NCBI GenBank assembly: GCA_023487615.1
Contig: JAMDBH010000049.1
Coordinates: 1 to 10,820 of the forward strand
Length of the DNA stretch: 10,820 bases
From: Gammaproteobacteria bacterium
Lineage (GTDB): Bacteria; Pseudomonadota; Gammaproteobacteria; SURF-13
Direction of reading: 5' to 3'
Part shown: positions 1 to 6,249 of the stretch, in pieces
Numbering within the stretch: position 1 is the first letter of the stretch
Layout: every line of letters begins with the position of its first letter
Made by a program: the position numbers and the translations under genes
The notes under the pieces: generated by a model
Database searches by the model: none
What the model was told of the DNA's origin: nothing
The model's input: only the letters and a program-made list of their open reading frames with translations

Positions 1-75
1 CAGGAGGTCCACCTGCTCATCATCCATTGCCTATGCGACCTTATTGATTATCAGTTGATTGGAAAGGAGACCTAA
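1..75 (+). CDS. diaA: 3' end of SIS-domain phosphoheptose isomerase / DiaA-like protein (partial)
   Basis: Frame 1 is open from the first base to a TAA at 73-75 and encodes 24 C-terminal residues starting QEVHLLIIHCLCDLID. This resembles the last helix of the GmhA/DiaA family of SIS-domain proteins; the CLCDLID stretch is closer to DiaA (DnaA-binding initiation factor) than to E. coli GmhA (sedoheptulose-7-phosphate isomerase). The stop lies 4 bp before the dolP start, and the dolP ribosome binding site lies inside this gene's last codons, so the two are very probably co-transcribed. The diaA-dolP pairing is well known in gammaproteobacteria. Because only the tail is visible, the choice between DiaA and GmhA is tentative; membership of the family is fairly safe. 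Confidence 0.75.
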   Translation, partial: QEVHLLIIHCLCDLIDYQLIGKET

Positions 76-79
76 ACCC

Positions 80-658
80 ATGAACTCTAAATTTTCTTTA
101 CTGGCAGCAGTAGCGTTGTCAGCGGCCTTATTGCAGGGTTGTGCGGCAGTAGCGGTCGGCGGCGCCGCCACTGGCGTGGCGGTCGCGCATGACCGGCGCA
201 CCGCGGGCACCATCGTGGATGACGAAAGCATCGAAGTGAAGGCTGCCGGGGCGCTCAATGCGGACAAAGAGATTCGCGACCAGACCCATCTCAATGTCAC
301 CAGCTACAACAATGTCGTGCTGATGACCGGCGAGACGCCTACCCAGCAACTGGGCCAGCGCGCCTATCAAATCGTGAGCGGGCTCGACAAGGTCAAGAAG
401 GTGCATAACGAGACCGTCGTCGCGGCGCCCAGTTCGTTCGGCTCGCGCAGCAATGACGCCCTGCTGACCAGCAAGGTCAAGGCACGCATGATCGCCACCA
501 AGGGCTTTGATTCCACGCTGGTGAAGGTCGTGTCGGAGCGCGGAATTGTTTACCTGATGGGTCTGGTATACCGTCACGAGGGTGACCTGGCGACGGCTAT
601 CACACGCCAGACCGATGGCGTACAACGCGTCGTCAAGCTGTTTGAATATCTGGATTAA
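80..658 (+). CDS. dolP: DolP (YraP)-like dual BON-domain outer-membrane lipoprotein
   Basis: A 192-residue lipoprotein, almost the length of E. coli DolP (191). Residues 1-20 form a signal peptide ending in the lipobox LLQGC, with C21 as the lipidated cysteine; Ala at +2 fits sorting to the outer membrane. Two BON domains follow, roughly residues 46-115 and 124-192; the second carries the GxVYLMGLV core. DolP binds anionic phospholipid and supports outer-membrane integrity and envelope protease control in E. coli. The start at 80 is chosen over an in-frame TTG at 59 because AAGGAGA at 64-70 is well spaced for it and the signal peptide begins there (MNSKFSLLAA). It follows the diaA-like gene by 4 bp and faces sspB tail to tail. 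Family assignment is secure. Confidence 0.92.
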   Translation: MNSKFSLLAAVALSAALLQGCAAVAVGGAATGVAVAHDRRTAGTIVDDESIEVKAAGALNADKEIRDQTHLNVTSYNNVVLMTGETPTQQLGQRAYQIVSGLDKVKKVHNETVVAAPSSFGSRSNDALLTSKVKARMIATKGFDSTLVKVVSERGIVYLMGLVYRHEGDLATAITRQTDGVQRVVKLFEYLD

Positions 659-689
659 AAGGCAGATACAAGATACAAAAATAAAGGAC

Positions 690-706
690 CTCTGAATAAC
701 TCAGAG
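690..706. repeat. Short palindrome CTCTGA/TCAGAG between dolP and sspB
   Basis: A 6-bp perfect stem (CTCTGA, loop ATAAC, TCAGAG) lies in the 64-bp gap between the converging 3' ends of dolP and sspB. No T-run follows on either side, so it is a poor intrinsic terminator. Its core is the same as that of four other palindromes in the window (1178, 6100, 8763, 8875), so it is listed as a member of that repeat family. A modest role in protecting 3' ends is possible but not shown. Confidence 0.5.
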
Positions 707-722
707 CATCCCTACTAGAGCG

Positions 723-1124
723 TTATTTGACCAGTGTGAGCTTGGGTTTTCCGGGCTTGACGGCGTTGGGTTTGGGAGGTGTGCCGCTCTCGAGTTCATT
801 AAAGACCATGCCTTGGCCATTCTCGCGGGCGTAGATCGCCAGCACGGCGGAGATCGGTATGCTGACGTGAGTGGCTGCTCCGCCGAAGCGGGCGTTGAAC
901 TCGATCAGCTCATTGCCGATTTCCAGATTATGGGCGGCGGAAAGGCTGGTGTTGAGGATGATCTTGCCGTTCTGCACGTACTTGACAGGTACATTCACCT
1001 CCGGCCCGGTCACGTTGACGAGCAGGTGAGGGGCAAGTCCGTTGTCTACGATCCAGGTGTGGATCGCGCGGATCAGGTAGGGGCGGCTGGAGGTCATCTC
1101 CATATTGATAGGAGGGCTGTTCAT
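723..1124 (-). CDS. sspB: ClpXP protease specificity-enhancing factor SspB
   Basis: SspB tethers ssrA-tagged and some other substrates to ClpX. The 133-residue product has the substrate-binding domain at about residues 12-105, with the family-typical RPYLIRAI start, the FNARFGG strand and the AVLAIYARENGQGM segment. A Pro/Lys-rich linker follows, then the C-terminal ClpX-docking tail KPKLTLVK, equivalent to RPALRVVK in E. coli. The linker is much shorter than in E. coli SspB (165 residues) and lacks its acidic stretch. The ATG at 1124 is preferred to an in-frame TTG at 1136 because GGGA lies about 7 nt before it; ATGs at 1103 and 1097 are also possible, since homology begins only near RPYL. 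It follows sspA on the same strand with about 65 bp between them. Confidence 0.93.
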   Translation of the reverse strand: MNSPPINMEMTSSRPYLIRAIHTWIVDNGLAPHLLVNVTGPEVNVPVKYVQNGKIILNTSLSAAHNLEIGNELIEFNARFGGAATHVSIPISAVLAIYARENGQGMVFNELESGTPPKPNAVKPGKPKLTLVK

Positions 1125-1177
1125 TGTCTTTCCCAATAGCTGAACACTGGGATGCTATTTTACACGACTTTAGGAAA

Positions 1178-1208
1178 CTCTGGAAAAGTCATCCATGACG
1201 TTTTTCAG
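1178..1208. repeat. Palindromic repeat overlapping the 3' end of sspA
   Basis: Starting CTCTGGAAAAGTCATCC, this sequence folds as a hairpin: CTG/CAG, a G-T pair, AAAA/TTTT, one bulged base, and GTCAT/ATGAC around a tiny loop. It aligns closely with the palindrome at 6100-6131 (AAACTCTG, then AAAA, TCATCC, TGA, TTTTTCAG), differing at about five positions and one indel. The sspA stop codon (1191-1189) and its last codons lie inside it. On the sspA transcript the hairpin falls between sspA and sspB, where it could affect mRNA stability or attenuation; there is no terminator-like U-run. Confidence 0.6.
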
Positions 1209-1842
1209 CGGGTTGTTGGACTCGCATTTCTCGCTCGGCCTCCGTGAGGCTGGCAAGGAAGCCCGCGCGGGCAAATAGCCGCGCCGAATATTTGGCGATG
1301 TGCTTCGCCTGGGGCGGCAATTCGACCCCTAGATGCGGTAAGCGCCACAGAATCGGCCCTATAACGCAGTCCACCAACGACAACTCATCGCTCATGAAGA
1401 AGGTCTTTTGCCCGAACAGCGGATCGCTGGCGGTCAGGCTGTCCCGCAGGGCCTTGCGGGCTTTGCTGAGGCGGTGATTGTCCGGATTTTCCAGTTCTTC
1501 GACGGCGCTGTACCAATCCTGTTCGATACGGTACATCATGAGCCGCGCCCGCGCTCTCGACACCGGGTCCACCGGCATCAGCGGCGGATGCGGAAAGCGC
1601 TCATCCAGATATTCCATGATAATGAGTGAATTATAAAGCACCAGATCGCGGTCTACGAGGGTAGGCAAGGTATGGTAGGGGTTTAGATCTATCACGTCTT
1701 CAGGCAGGTGTTCAGGATCTACGTGGATAATGTCCACAGCGATATTTTTTTCGGCGAGCGCAAAGCGGGTGCGGTGGCTGAAGGGGCAAACCGGGCCGGA
1801 GTAGAGAGTCATGACCGATCTTCTATTGATAATTAACGACAT
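1189..1842 (-). CDS. sspA: Stringent starvation protein A (SspA), GST-fold RNA polymerase-associated factor
   Basis: SspA binds sigma70-RNA polymerase and alters promoter use in stationary phase and acid stress; it has a glutathione-S-transferase fold without GST activity. The 217-residue product has a thioredoxin-like domain at about 9-85 and an all-helical C-terminal domain at about 90-205. The surface motif FPHP, essential in E. coli SspA, is present at exactly residues 83-86. The N-terminus MSLIINRRSVMTLYSGP lines up with the full E. coli start, which supports the ATG at 1842 over the internal ATG at 1812. CPFSH (19-23) replaces the E. coli residues after SGP. The last residues, including the stop codon, fall inside a palindromic repeat shared with other gaps here. 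sspB follows downstream. Confidence 0.95.
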   Translation of the reverse strand: MSLIINRRSVMTLYSGPVCPFSHRTRFALAEKNIAVDIIHVDPEHLPEDVIDLNPYHTLPTLVDRDLVLYNSLIIMEYLDERFPHPPLMPVDPVSRARARLMMYRIEQDWYSAVEELENPDNHRLSKARKALRDSLTASDPLFGQKTFFMSDELSLVDCVIGPILWRLPHLGVELPPQAKHIAKYSARLFARAGFLASLTEAEREMRVQQPAEKRHG

Positions 1843-1941
1843 AAGAGCTCCCTGATATGTTTTGTGAGATAACTGTTTTACGGGCTTAAGTCATTGACTC
1901 TTTTGGGATAACTGATGAATAGTTATGGTCACCCTGCCGCG

Positions 1942-1968
1942 AGTATACCTTAGATGACACGGTGTCAA
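1942..1968 (-). promoter_or_regulatory. Candidate sigma70 promoter for sspA-sspB
   Basis: Reading the - strand, TTGACA (1968-1963) is followed after 15 nt by TATACT (1947-1942), about 100 bp before the sspA ATG. Both hexamers are close to consensus; the spacing is 2 nt short, though CATTGA two bases earlier would give 17. A 13-bp dyad covers the -35 region. This is a pattern match only. Confidence 0.45.
1955..1967. promoter_or_regulatory. 13-bp dyad TGACACGGTGTCA, possible operator
   Basis: A perfect palindrome with 6-bp arms around a single G overlaps the -35 hexamer of the candidate sspA promoter and lies about 40 bp upstream of the candidate act promoter. Its position suits a repressor or dual regulator of the divergent pair. 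I do not recognise the binding protein. Confidence 0.35.
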
Positions 1969-2008
1969 TGTAGTGAGAGCCATATTTTTGATGTGGCTTG
2001 TAATAGTA

Positions 2009-2038
2009 TTGACATCACTCTTTGCGTTGATTTACGAT
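2009..2038 (+). promoter_or_regulatory. Candidate sigma70 promoter for the act operon
   Basis: TTGACA (2009-2014) is followed after 18 nt by TACGAT (2033-2038), a four-of-six match to the -10 box. It is the best + strand match I found in the gap and would leave a leader of roughly 360 nt before actA. A promoter nearer the gene cannot be excluded. Confidence 0.35.
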
Positions 2039-2402
2039 TTGAAGTTCAATAATGATCTACTCGTTTAGGGGAGCTTTGCTTTTGAGTATTGTGTAGGCTG
2101 AGTTGGGCGCCCACCCTGTCGCTCCCTGTTGTGATGAGTGTTTTAAGGATGCGTTTTTTGCAAATGCCGACGCGGTAGCCGTAGTCGTCGAGGCATATTC
2201 TGCAAACAATTCCCCGGGTGAGTCACTTAGGCCGACATAATCGTTAAAGGTTAGGGCGTGCTATTGCCGCGCGCCTCGGGTTTTACGTGTTACAAGGCAC
2301 CGTCGGCCTGTTTCCCATGTGTTCGCTTGGTCCTAAGGGGGCATGAGAGGGGCAGCGGGCGTTTTGAAATGTGCGTGTTTTCCAGACAGCGGAACTAACA
2401 AG

Positions 2403-3002
2403 ATGAATGACTTACTTCGGCGTTGGTTATTGACCTTCCTGTGTGTCGGCGGCTTCCTGATTGGGACGAGCGCTGCTGCGTCGGAAGGCCCCACTATTAA
2501 ATATCCTGTTCCCCCGCCGGGCGACTACAACGGTGACGTGGTCGAACAGCCCATCGAGTTCCCGCACGACATCCATACCAAGATCAACAAGATCAACTGT
2601 CTCTACTGTCACAGCTACGGCCGCCGCAGCAAGGTGGCCGGCATCCCACCCACCAGCAAGTGCATGGGCTGCCACCGTGTGATAGCCACCGACAAGCCGC
2701 GCATTCAGAAGCTCACCGAGTATTGGGAAAAGCGCCAATCCATTCCATGGAAGAAGGTGCACGACGTGCCCGATTTCGTTCATTTCACCCACGAAAAGCA
2801 CCTCAAGAAATTCATCTTCGATAACGAGGAACTGGTACAGGAGCTTTCCGTGGACACCGTGGCGCCGGTGTGTGCCGCTTGTCATGGCGATCTCAGGGAG
2901 ATGACGGTGGCGCGAAAGGTAAAGCCGATGACCATGGGTTGGTGTGTCGCGTGCCATGAAGCCAACGGCGGACCCGGCGACTGTTGGAAGTGTCATAAAT
3001 AA
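2403..3002 (+). CDS. actA: ActA-like pentaheme cytochrome c subunit of alternative complex III
   Basis: A 199-residue exported multiheme cytochrome. Residues 1-26 are a signal peptide or anchor (RR, then a hydrophobic run, then TSAAA before SEGP). Five CxxCH heme sites follow: CLYCH (66-70), CMGCH (87-91), CAACH (157-161), CVACH (181-185) and CWKCH (194-198). Extra histidines at 55, 58, 120, 127, 130 and 133 can serve as distal ligands. Five hemes in a cytochrome c7-like arrangement as the first gene before a molybdopterin-like/ferredoxin/NrfD set is the hallmark of ActA, which passes electrons from the ActB iron-sulfur chain toward the periplasmic acceptor. The ATG at 2403 is preferred over an in-frame ATG at 2343 because the signal peptide begins there and GGAA lies upstream. 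It is the first gene of the operon; actB1 follows after 37 bp. Confidence 0.88.
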   Translation: MNDLLRRWLLTFLCVGGFLIGTSAAASEGPTIKYPVPPPGDYNGDVVEQPIEFPHDIHTKINKINCLYCHSYGRRSKVAGIPPTSKCMGCHRVIATDKPRIQKLTEYWEKRQSIPWKKVHDVPDFVHFTHEKHLKKFIFDNEELVQELSVDTVAPVCAACHGDLREMTVARKVKPMTMGWCVACHEANGGPGDCWKCHK

Positions 3003-3039
3003 TCAGCCTTAATTTGAAAACACGAACGGATGAACAGCT

Positions 3040-5238
3040 ATGAGTGGTAGCGAAATAAACCGCAGGGGCTTTCTCAAATTGATGGGCTGGAGTGCGGCGG
3101 GCGCGGGTCTTGCCGGTTGCGACCTCCCTTCCACCGTGACCCTGGAGCAAGGTAAGGAAACCGTGATGTCCTACCTTTCTCCCGAGGAATACGTCATACC
3201 GGGCATCGGCGTATGGTATGCCTCTACCTGCATGCAGTGTGCGGCCTTCTGCGGCATTCACGGCCGGGTGCGCGAGGGACATGCCCTGAAACTCGAGGGC
3301 AATCCCGATTCGCCGCTGAACCGCGGAAAGCTGTGCCAGATGGGTCAGGCCGGTATACAGGGCCACTACAACCCGGACCGCATTACTCAGCCGCTGCTGC
3401 GTAAGGACGGCAAACTCACTCCGATAGGCTGGGATGAAGCCTGGAACCTGATCGGTCAGAAAATCTCCAATGCGCCCGGCGAACGCTTCGCCTGGGTCAC
3501 CGGCACGGTCAGTGGGCACCAAGCGGTGTTGCTTGCCGCCCATATCGAGGCCGTGGGCTCTAAAAATCATTTTGCAGTCGAGGTGATCGGCCCGCACGTG
3601 GGCCGCGCCGTGAACCGGGACATGTTGGGCGAGGCGATGCCGCGCCTGGTTCTCGACAAGGCCAAGCTCATCCTCTCGCTGGGCGCCGATTTTCTGGGCA
3701 CCTGGGTGTCGCCCACCCATTTCGCCACCGAGTACGCCAAATTCCGTTCCGGCTCGCGCGGCATGCTCGTACAGGTCGAACCGAAGATGACCCTGACCGG
3801 CGGCAACGCCGATCTGTGGGTGCCCATCCGTCCGGGTACCGAAGGCGTGCTGGCGCTGGCCATCGCCAACGTATTGATGAAGGGCGGCGCCAAAGTCCCC
3901 GAGTCCGCTATTGCCGCGGTATCGGCCTATGAACCCGCCAAGGCGGCCGACATCACCGGCGTCTCCGCCGAGCGCATCGAAAAAATTGCCGCGCTGCTCA
4001 AAGAGCACAGCCCAAGCCTGGTGCTGGCCGGCGCGCCGGTGGAGGGCCATGCCCACGGCTATCAGGCCGCCGCCGCCGTACAGTTGTTGAATATCATGCT
4101 GGGCAATGTCGGCCAAACCATCGTTTCGGCGGGCGATTTCCCCTTCCCGCAACTGGCGGCGAAGAGTGGCAGCACGCGCGATCTCATCGCTTTTGCCGAC
4201 GCCGCCAAGAATCAAAAGCTGGACGTTGCGTTTTTCTACGGCGCCAATCCCGTTTACAGCGCCCCGCAATTCCTGGCGCTCCCCGAGGCCCTGCAAAAGA
4301 TTCCGTTCAAGGTCGCCTTCGCCCAGTTCCCCGACGAAACCGCCGAGGCGGCCGATCTGGTCATCCCGCTGGCGTCGTATCTGGAAGATTGGGGCACGCA
4401 CGTAGCTGCCTACCAGCCGGAACAGGCCGGCATCACGGTGCAGCAACCGCTGATGGAGCGCATGTACAAAGACACCATCGGCTTCGGCGATGCGCTGCTC
4501 AGACTCCTGAAGCTGGGCAAGCCCGAACAGTATGCCGCCTGGGAAGACTACTACGCGTACCTGCGCAACGCCGTGGCAAGCCTGCCTGCCGAATACAAGG
4601 GCGACGCCGCGAGCGACAACGTATTCTGGAATCAGACCCTGCAAAAGGGCGTGCTGAAGGTGGCCGCCGCTGCGCAAGAGCTGAAGCCGCAGGTACCCGA
4701 GATCAAACTGCCCGACGCGCAGCCCAATGAAGGCTATCCGCTCTACTTGGTGCCCTCCGCCCAATTGGGACTGTGGGACGGCCGGCATGCCAACCTGCCC
4801 TGGCTGCAAGAGGCGCCCGATCAGATCAGCAAGGTGGTGTGGGATACCTGGGCGGAGATTCATCCCGCCACGGCGGCGAAGCTCGGCATCAAGGAAGACG
4901 ACGTCATAGAGATCGCCTCGGAGCAGGGTTCGATCAAGGTCAAGGCCTATCTGTTCAAGGGCGTGCACCCGGACGTGGTCGCTGTGCCGATGGGTCAGGG
5001 CCACGAGGCCTACGGCCGCTACGCCAAGAACCGGGGCGCGAATGTATTGAAAATCCTCAATCCGGTCGCCGACGCCAAGACCGGCGAGCTTGCGCTGTAC
5101 GGCACGCGCGTCAAGCTGGCCAACACGGGAAAAAATGAACCTCTGGTCATCGAGGGCCGCGGCAACAACAGTCAACGCGGCCGCAAGCTGGTGGTGACCA
5201 TTTCCGCAGATCAGTTCCGCAAGACGGAAGGAGCTTAA
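3040..5238 (+). CDS. actB1: ActB1: molybdopterin-oxidoreductase-like subunit of alternative complex III (separate gene)
   Basis: This 732-residue protein corresponds to the N-terminal half (B1) of ActB. It opens with a Tat signal (NRRGFLKLMG, residues 7-16) ending in a lipobox LAGC with C27, and Asp at +2. Next comes the region that binds the proximal Fe-S cluster in DMSO-reductase-family enzymes, with C64, C67, C71 and C99 in the complete C-x2-C-x3-C-x27-C pattern. The Rossmann-like domains and a C-terminal beta-barrel domain (about 600-720) follow. Where catalytic relatives have a Cys, Ser or Sec ligand for molybdenum, the sequence reads AVEVIGPHVGRAV, with no such residue. Loss of molybdenum is typical of ActB1, where the domain is structural. 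Known ActB1 domains are described as cofactor-free, so the intact cysteine set is unusual. Polysulfide or thiosulfate reductase is less likely given the full act gene set. No strong Shine-Dalgarno is visible before 3040. Confidence 0.87.
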   Translation: MSGSEINRRGFLKLMGWSAAGAGLAGCDLPSTVTLEQGKETVMSYLSPEEYVIPGIGVWYASTCMQCAAFCGIHGRVREGHALKLEGNPDSPLNRGKLCQMGQAGIQGHYNPDRITQPLLRKDGKLTPIGWDEAWNLIGQKISNAPGERFAWVTGTVSGHQAVLLAAHIEAVGSKNHFAVEVIGPHVGRAVNRDMLGEAMPRLVLDKAKLILSLGADFLGTWVSPTHFATEYAKFRSGSRGMLVQVEPKMTLTGGNADLWVPIRPGTEGVLALAIANVLMKGGAKVPESAIAAVSAYEPAKAADITGVSAERIEKIAALLKEHSPSLVLAGAPVEGHAHGYQAAAAVQLLNIMLGNVGQTIVSAGDFPFPQLAAKSGSTRDLIAFADAAKNQKLDVAFFYGANPVYSAPQFLALPEALQKIPFKVAFAQFPDETAEAADLVIPLASYLEDWGTHVAAYQPEQAGITVQQPLMERMYKDTIGFGDALLRLLKLGKPEQYAAWEDYYAYLRNAVASLPAEYKGDAASDNVFWNQTLQKGVLKVAAAAQELKPQVPEIKLPDAQPNEGYPLYLVPSAQLGLWDGRHANLPWLQEAPDQISKVVWDTWAEIHPATAAKLGIKEDDVIEIASEQGSIKVKAYLFKGVHPDVVAVPMGQGHEAYGRYAKNRGANVLKILNPVADAKTGELALYGTRVKLANTGKNEPLVIEGRGNNSQRGRKLVVTISADQFRKTEGA

Positions 5239-5241
5239 ACC

Positions 5242-6096
5242 ATGTCGTCGCTACAGAATCTGATAGACAACTGGTCGCAATACCGCAAGGGCATCGAGGA
5301 GGGCGGCTTCCACCATTATGAACATCGCTGGGGCATGGCAATAGACCTCAACGCCTGCATCGGCTGCAATGCCTGTTCGACCGCCTGTTATGCGGAAAAC
5401 AACCTGGCCGTGGTCGGGCCGGAGCGTTTCGCGCAGGGCCACTTCATGCACTGGATGCGCGTCGAGCGTTACTGGGATCAGCCCGACCAGGAGTTCCCGG
5501 AGCAGGGCGCGAGCTTCCTACCCATGATGTGTCAGCAGTGCGGCGCCGCGCCGTGCGAGCCGGTATGTCCCGTGGTGGCCACCTATCACACGCCGGATGG
5601 GCTCAACGCGCAGGTCTACAACCGCTGCATTGGTTCGCGTTATTGCAACAACAACTGCCCGTACCGGGTGCGTTATTTCAATTTCTGGTCGTATTACGAA
5701 AGCTCCTGGCCGGAGCCGCTCAACATGCAACTCAACCCCGACCTCACAGTGCGCGACAAGGGCGTGATGGAAAAGTGCACCTTCTGCGTGCAGCGCATCC
5801 GCACCGCCAAGGACAAGGCCAAGATGGAGAACCGCAAGATCAAGGACGGCGAGTTCACCACCGCCTGCGCGCAGGCCTGTCCCACCAATGCCATCCACTT
5901 CGGCGATCTGATGGACCCGGAGAGTCAGGTGACGAAGCTGTGGGCCACGCATCAGGTCTCGCGGGTGGACGAGCAGGGCCGTCCGCGCCACGAGCAGGAC
6001 AAACAGAATCCAGAACTGCGCGGTTACCGCGTGCTGGAAGAACTCAACACGGACCCGTCGGTGATGTATCTCGAACGGGTACGCGAGACTGTATGA
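5242..6096 (+). CDS. actB2: ActB2: iron-sulfur subunit of alternative complex III (separate gene)
   Basis: A 284-residue DmsB/NrfC-type ferredoxin subunit with four cluster motifs: C39-C42-C45-C49, C97-C100-C105-C109, C129-S132-C135-C139 and C179-C182-C209-C213. In the third motif (CIGSRYCNNNCP) the second cysteine is Ser132. This is the place where ActB proteins lack a cysteine and hold a [3Fe-4S] cluster, so three [4Fe-4S] and one [3Fe-4S] are expected. The chain carries electrons from the ActC quinol site to the ActA hemes on the periplasmic face. The protein has no signal of its own and would have to cross the membrane bound to the Tat-signal-bearing ActB1. It starts 3 bp after the actB1 stop, with AAGGAG at 5228-5233, so the pair is translationally coupled. 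In well-studied complexes both parts are one polypeptide. Confidence 0.9.
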   Translation: MSSLQNLIDNWSQYRKGIEEGGFHHYEHRWGMAIDLNACIGCNACSTACYAENNLAVVGPERFAQGHFMHWMRVERYWDQPDQEFPEQGASFLPMMCQQCGAAPCEPVCPVVATYHTPDGLNAQVYNRCIGSRYCNNNCPYRVRYFNFWSYYESSWPEPLNMQLNPDLTVRDKGVMEKCTFCVQRIRTAKDKAKMENRKIKDGEFTTACAQACPTNAIHFGDLMDPESQVTKLWATHQVSRVDEQGRPRHEQDKQNPELRGYRVLEELNTDPSVMYLERVRETV

Positions 6097-6099
6097 AAA

Positions 6100-6213
6100 C
6101 TCTGAAAAACTCATCCTTGATTTTTTCAGAGCCGGCCGCTCCTGCGCATCCCTGCGCGCGCGGCATTGGGGCTCCCTGCCCGGCAAAAAGTAAAAAATGT
6201 GATTTTTGCTTTT
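6100..6213. repeat. Mosaic palindromic element between actB2 and actC
   Basis: Most of the 153-bp gap is made of inverted repeats. First is CTCTGAAAAA / TTTTTCAGAG (6100-6131, 10-bp perfect outer stem, with TCA/TGA inside). Next is a GC-rich block with GCCG (6131-6134) / CGGC (6181-6184), GCCGC (6135-6139) / GCGGC (6160-6164) and GGG/CCC pairs. Last is AAAAG-T-AAAAAT (6186-6198) / ATTTTT-G-CTTTT (6202-6213). The last part, followed by CGTC, recurs at 8843-8874 in the actE-actF gap, and the first part recurs at 1178-1208. The composition resembles an intergenic palindromic mosaic (REP/BIME-like or MITE-like). It may set relative expression of the genes on either side. Confidence 0.65.
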
Positions 6214-6249
6214 CGTCAGCGTAACGCCATCGTGAAGGTAGAGGCTGGT

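Larger units (their letters stand above)
1843..2402. other. 560-bp divergent intergenic region between sspA and actA
   Basis: No open frame of convincing length or codon pattern is present on either strand, and base composition is poorer in GC than the flanking genes. It holds a candidate sspA promoter with a dyad (1942-1968) and a candidate + strand promoter (2009-2038). The rest would be a leader of about 350 nt before actA. Within that leader are the 10-bp palindrome TGGGCGCCCA (2104-2113), TTTGCAAA (2157-2164), GTGAGTCAC (2218-2226), and a long-range inverted repeat AGGCCGAC (2229-2236) / GTCGGCCT (2302-2309). I do not recognise a riboswitch or tRNA. I see no readable remnant of a petC-type gene. 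Confidence 0.6.

Noticed and set aside
690..706. Bidirectional intrinsic terminator between dolP and sspB
   Set aside because: The stem is only 6 bp and no T-run follows in either direction.
2253..2267. Sigma54-like promoter (GG...GC at 12-bp spacing, TTGC)
   Set aside because: Only GG and TTGC match; the central CACG positions do not, so it is likely chance.
1843..2402. Remnant of petC or another gene, or a tRNA, in the sspA-actA gap
   Set aside because: I could read no CxxCH heme site, gene-like frame or cloverleaf there on either strand.
2343..2402. Longer actA beginning at 2343
   Set aside because: It would put 20 residues with two cysteines before a complete signal peptide that starts at 2403.
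2893..5175. A 760-codon open frame on the - strand opposite actB1
   Set aside because: It is a shadow of a GC-rich gene. The product is Gly/Arg/His-rich with no recognisable domain, while the + strand frame has a Tat signal, Fe-S motif and family-typical length.
6166..6249. Longer actC beginning at 6166
   Set aside because: The extra 28 residues come from the palindromic repeat and are unlike the family N-terminus; the ATG at 6250 has a better ribosome binding site.
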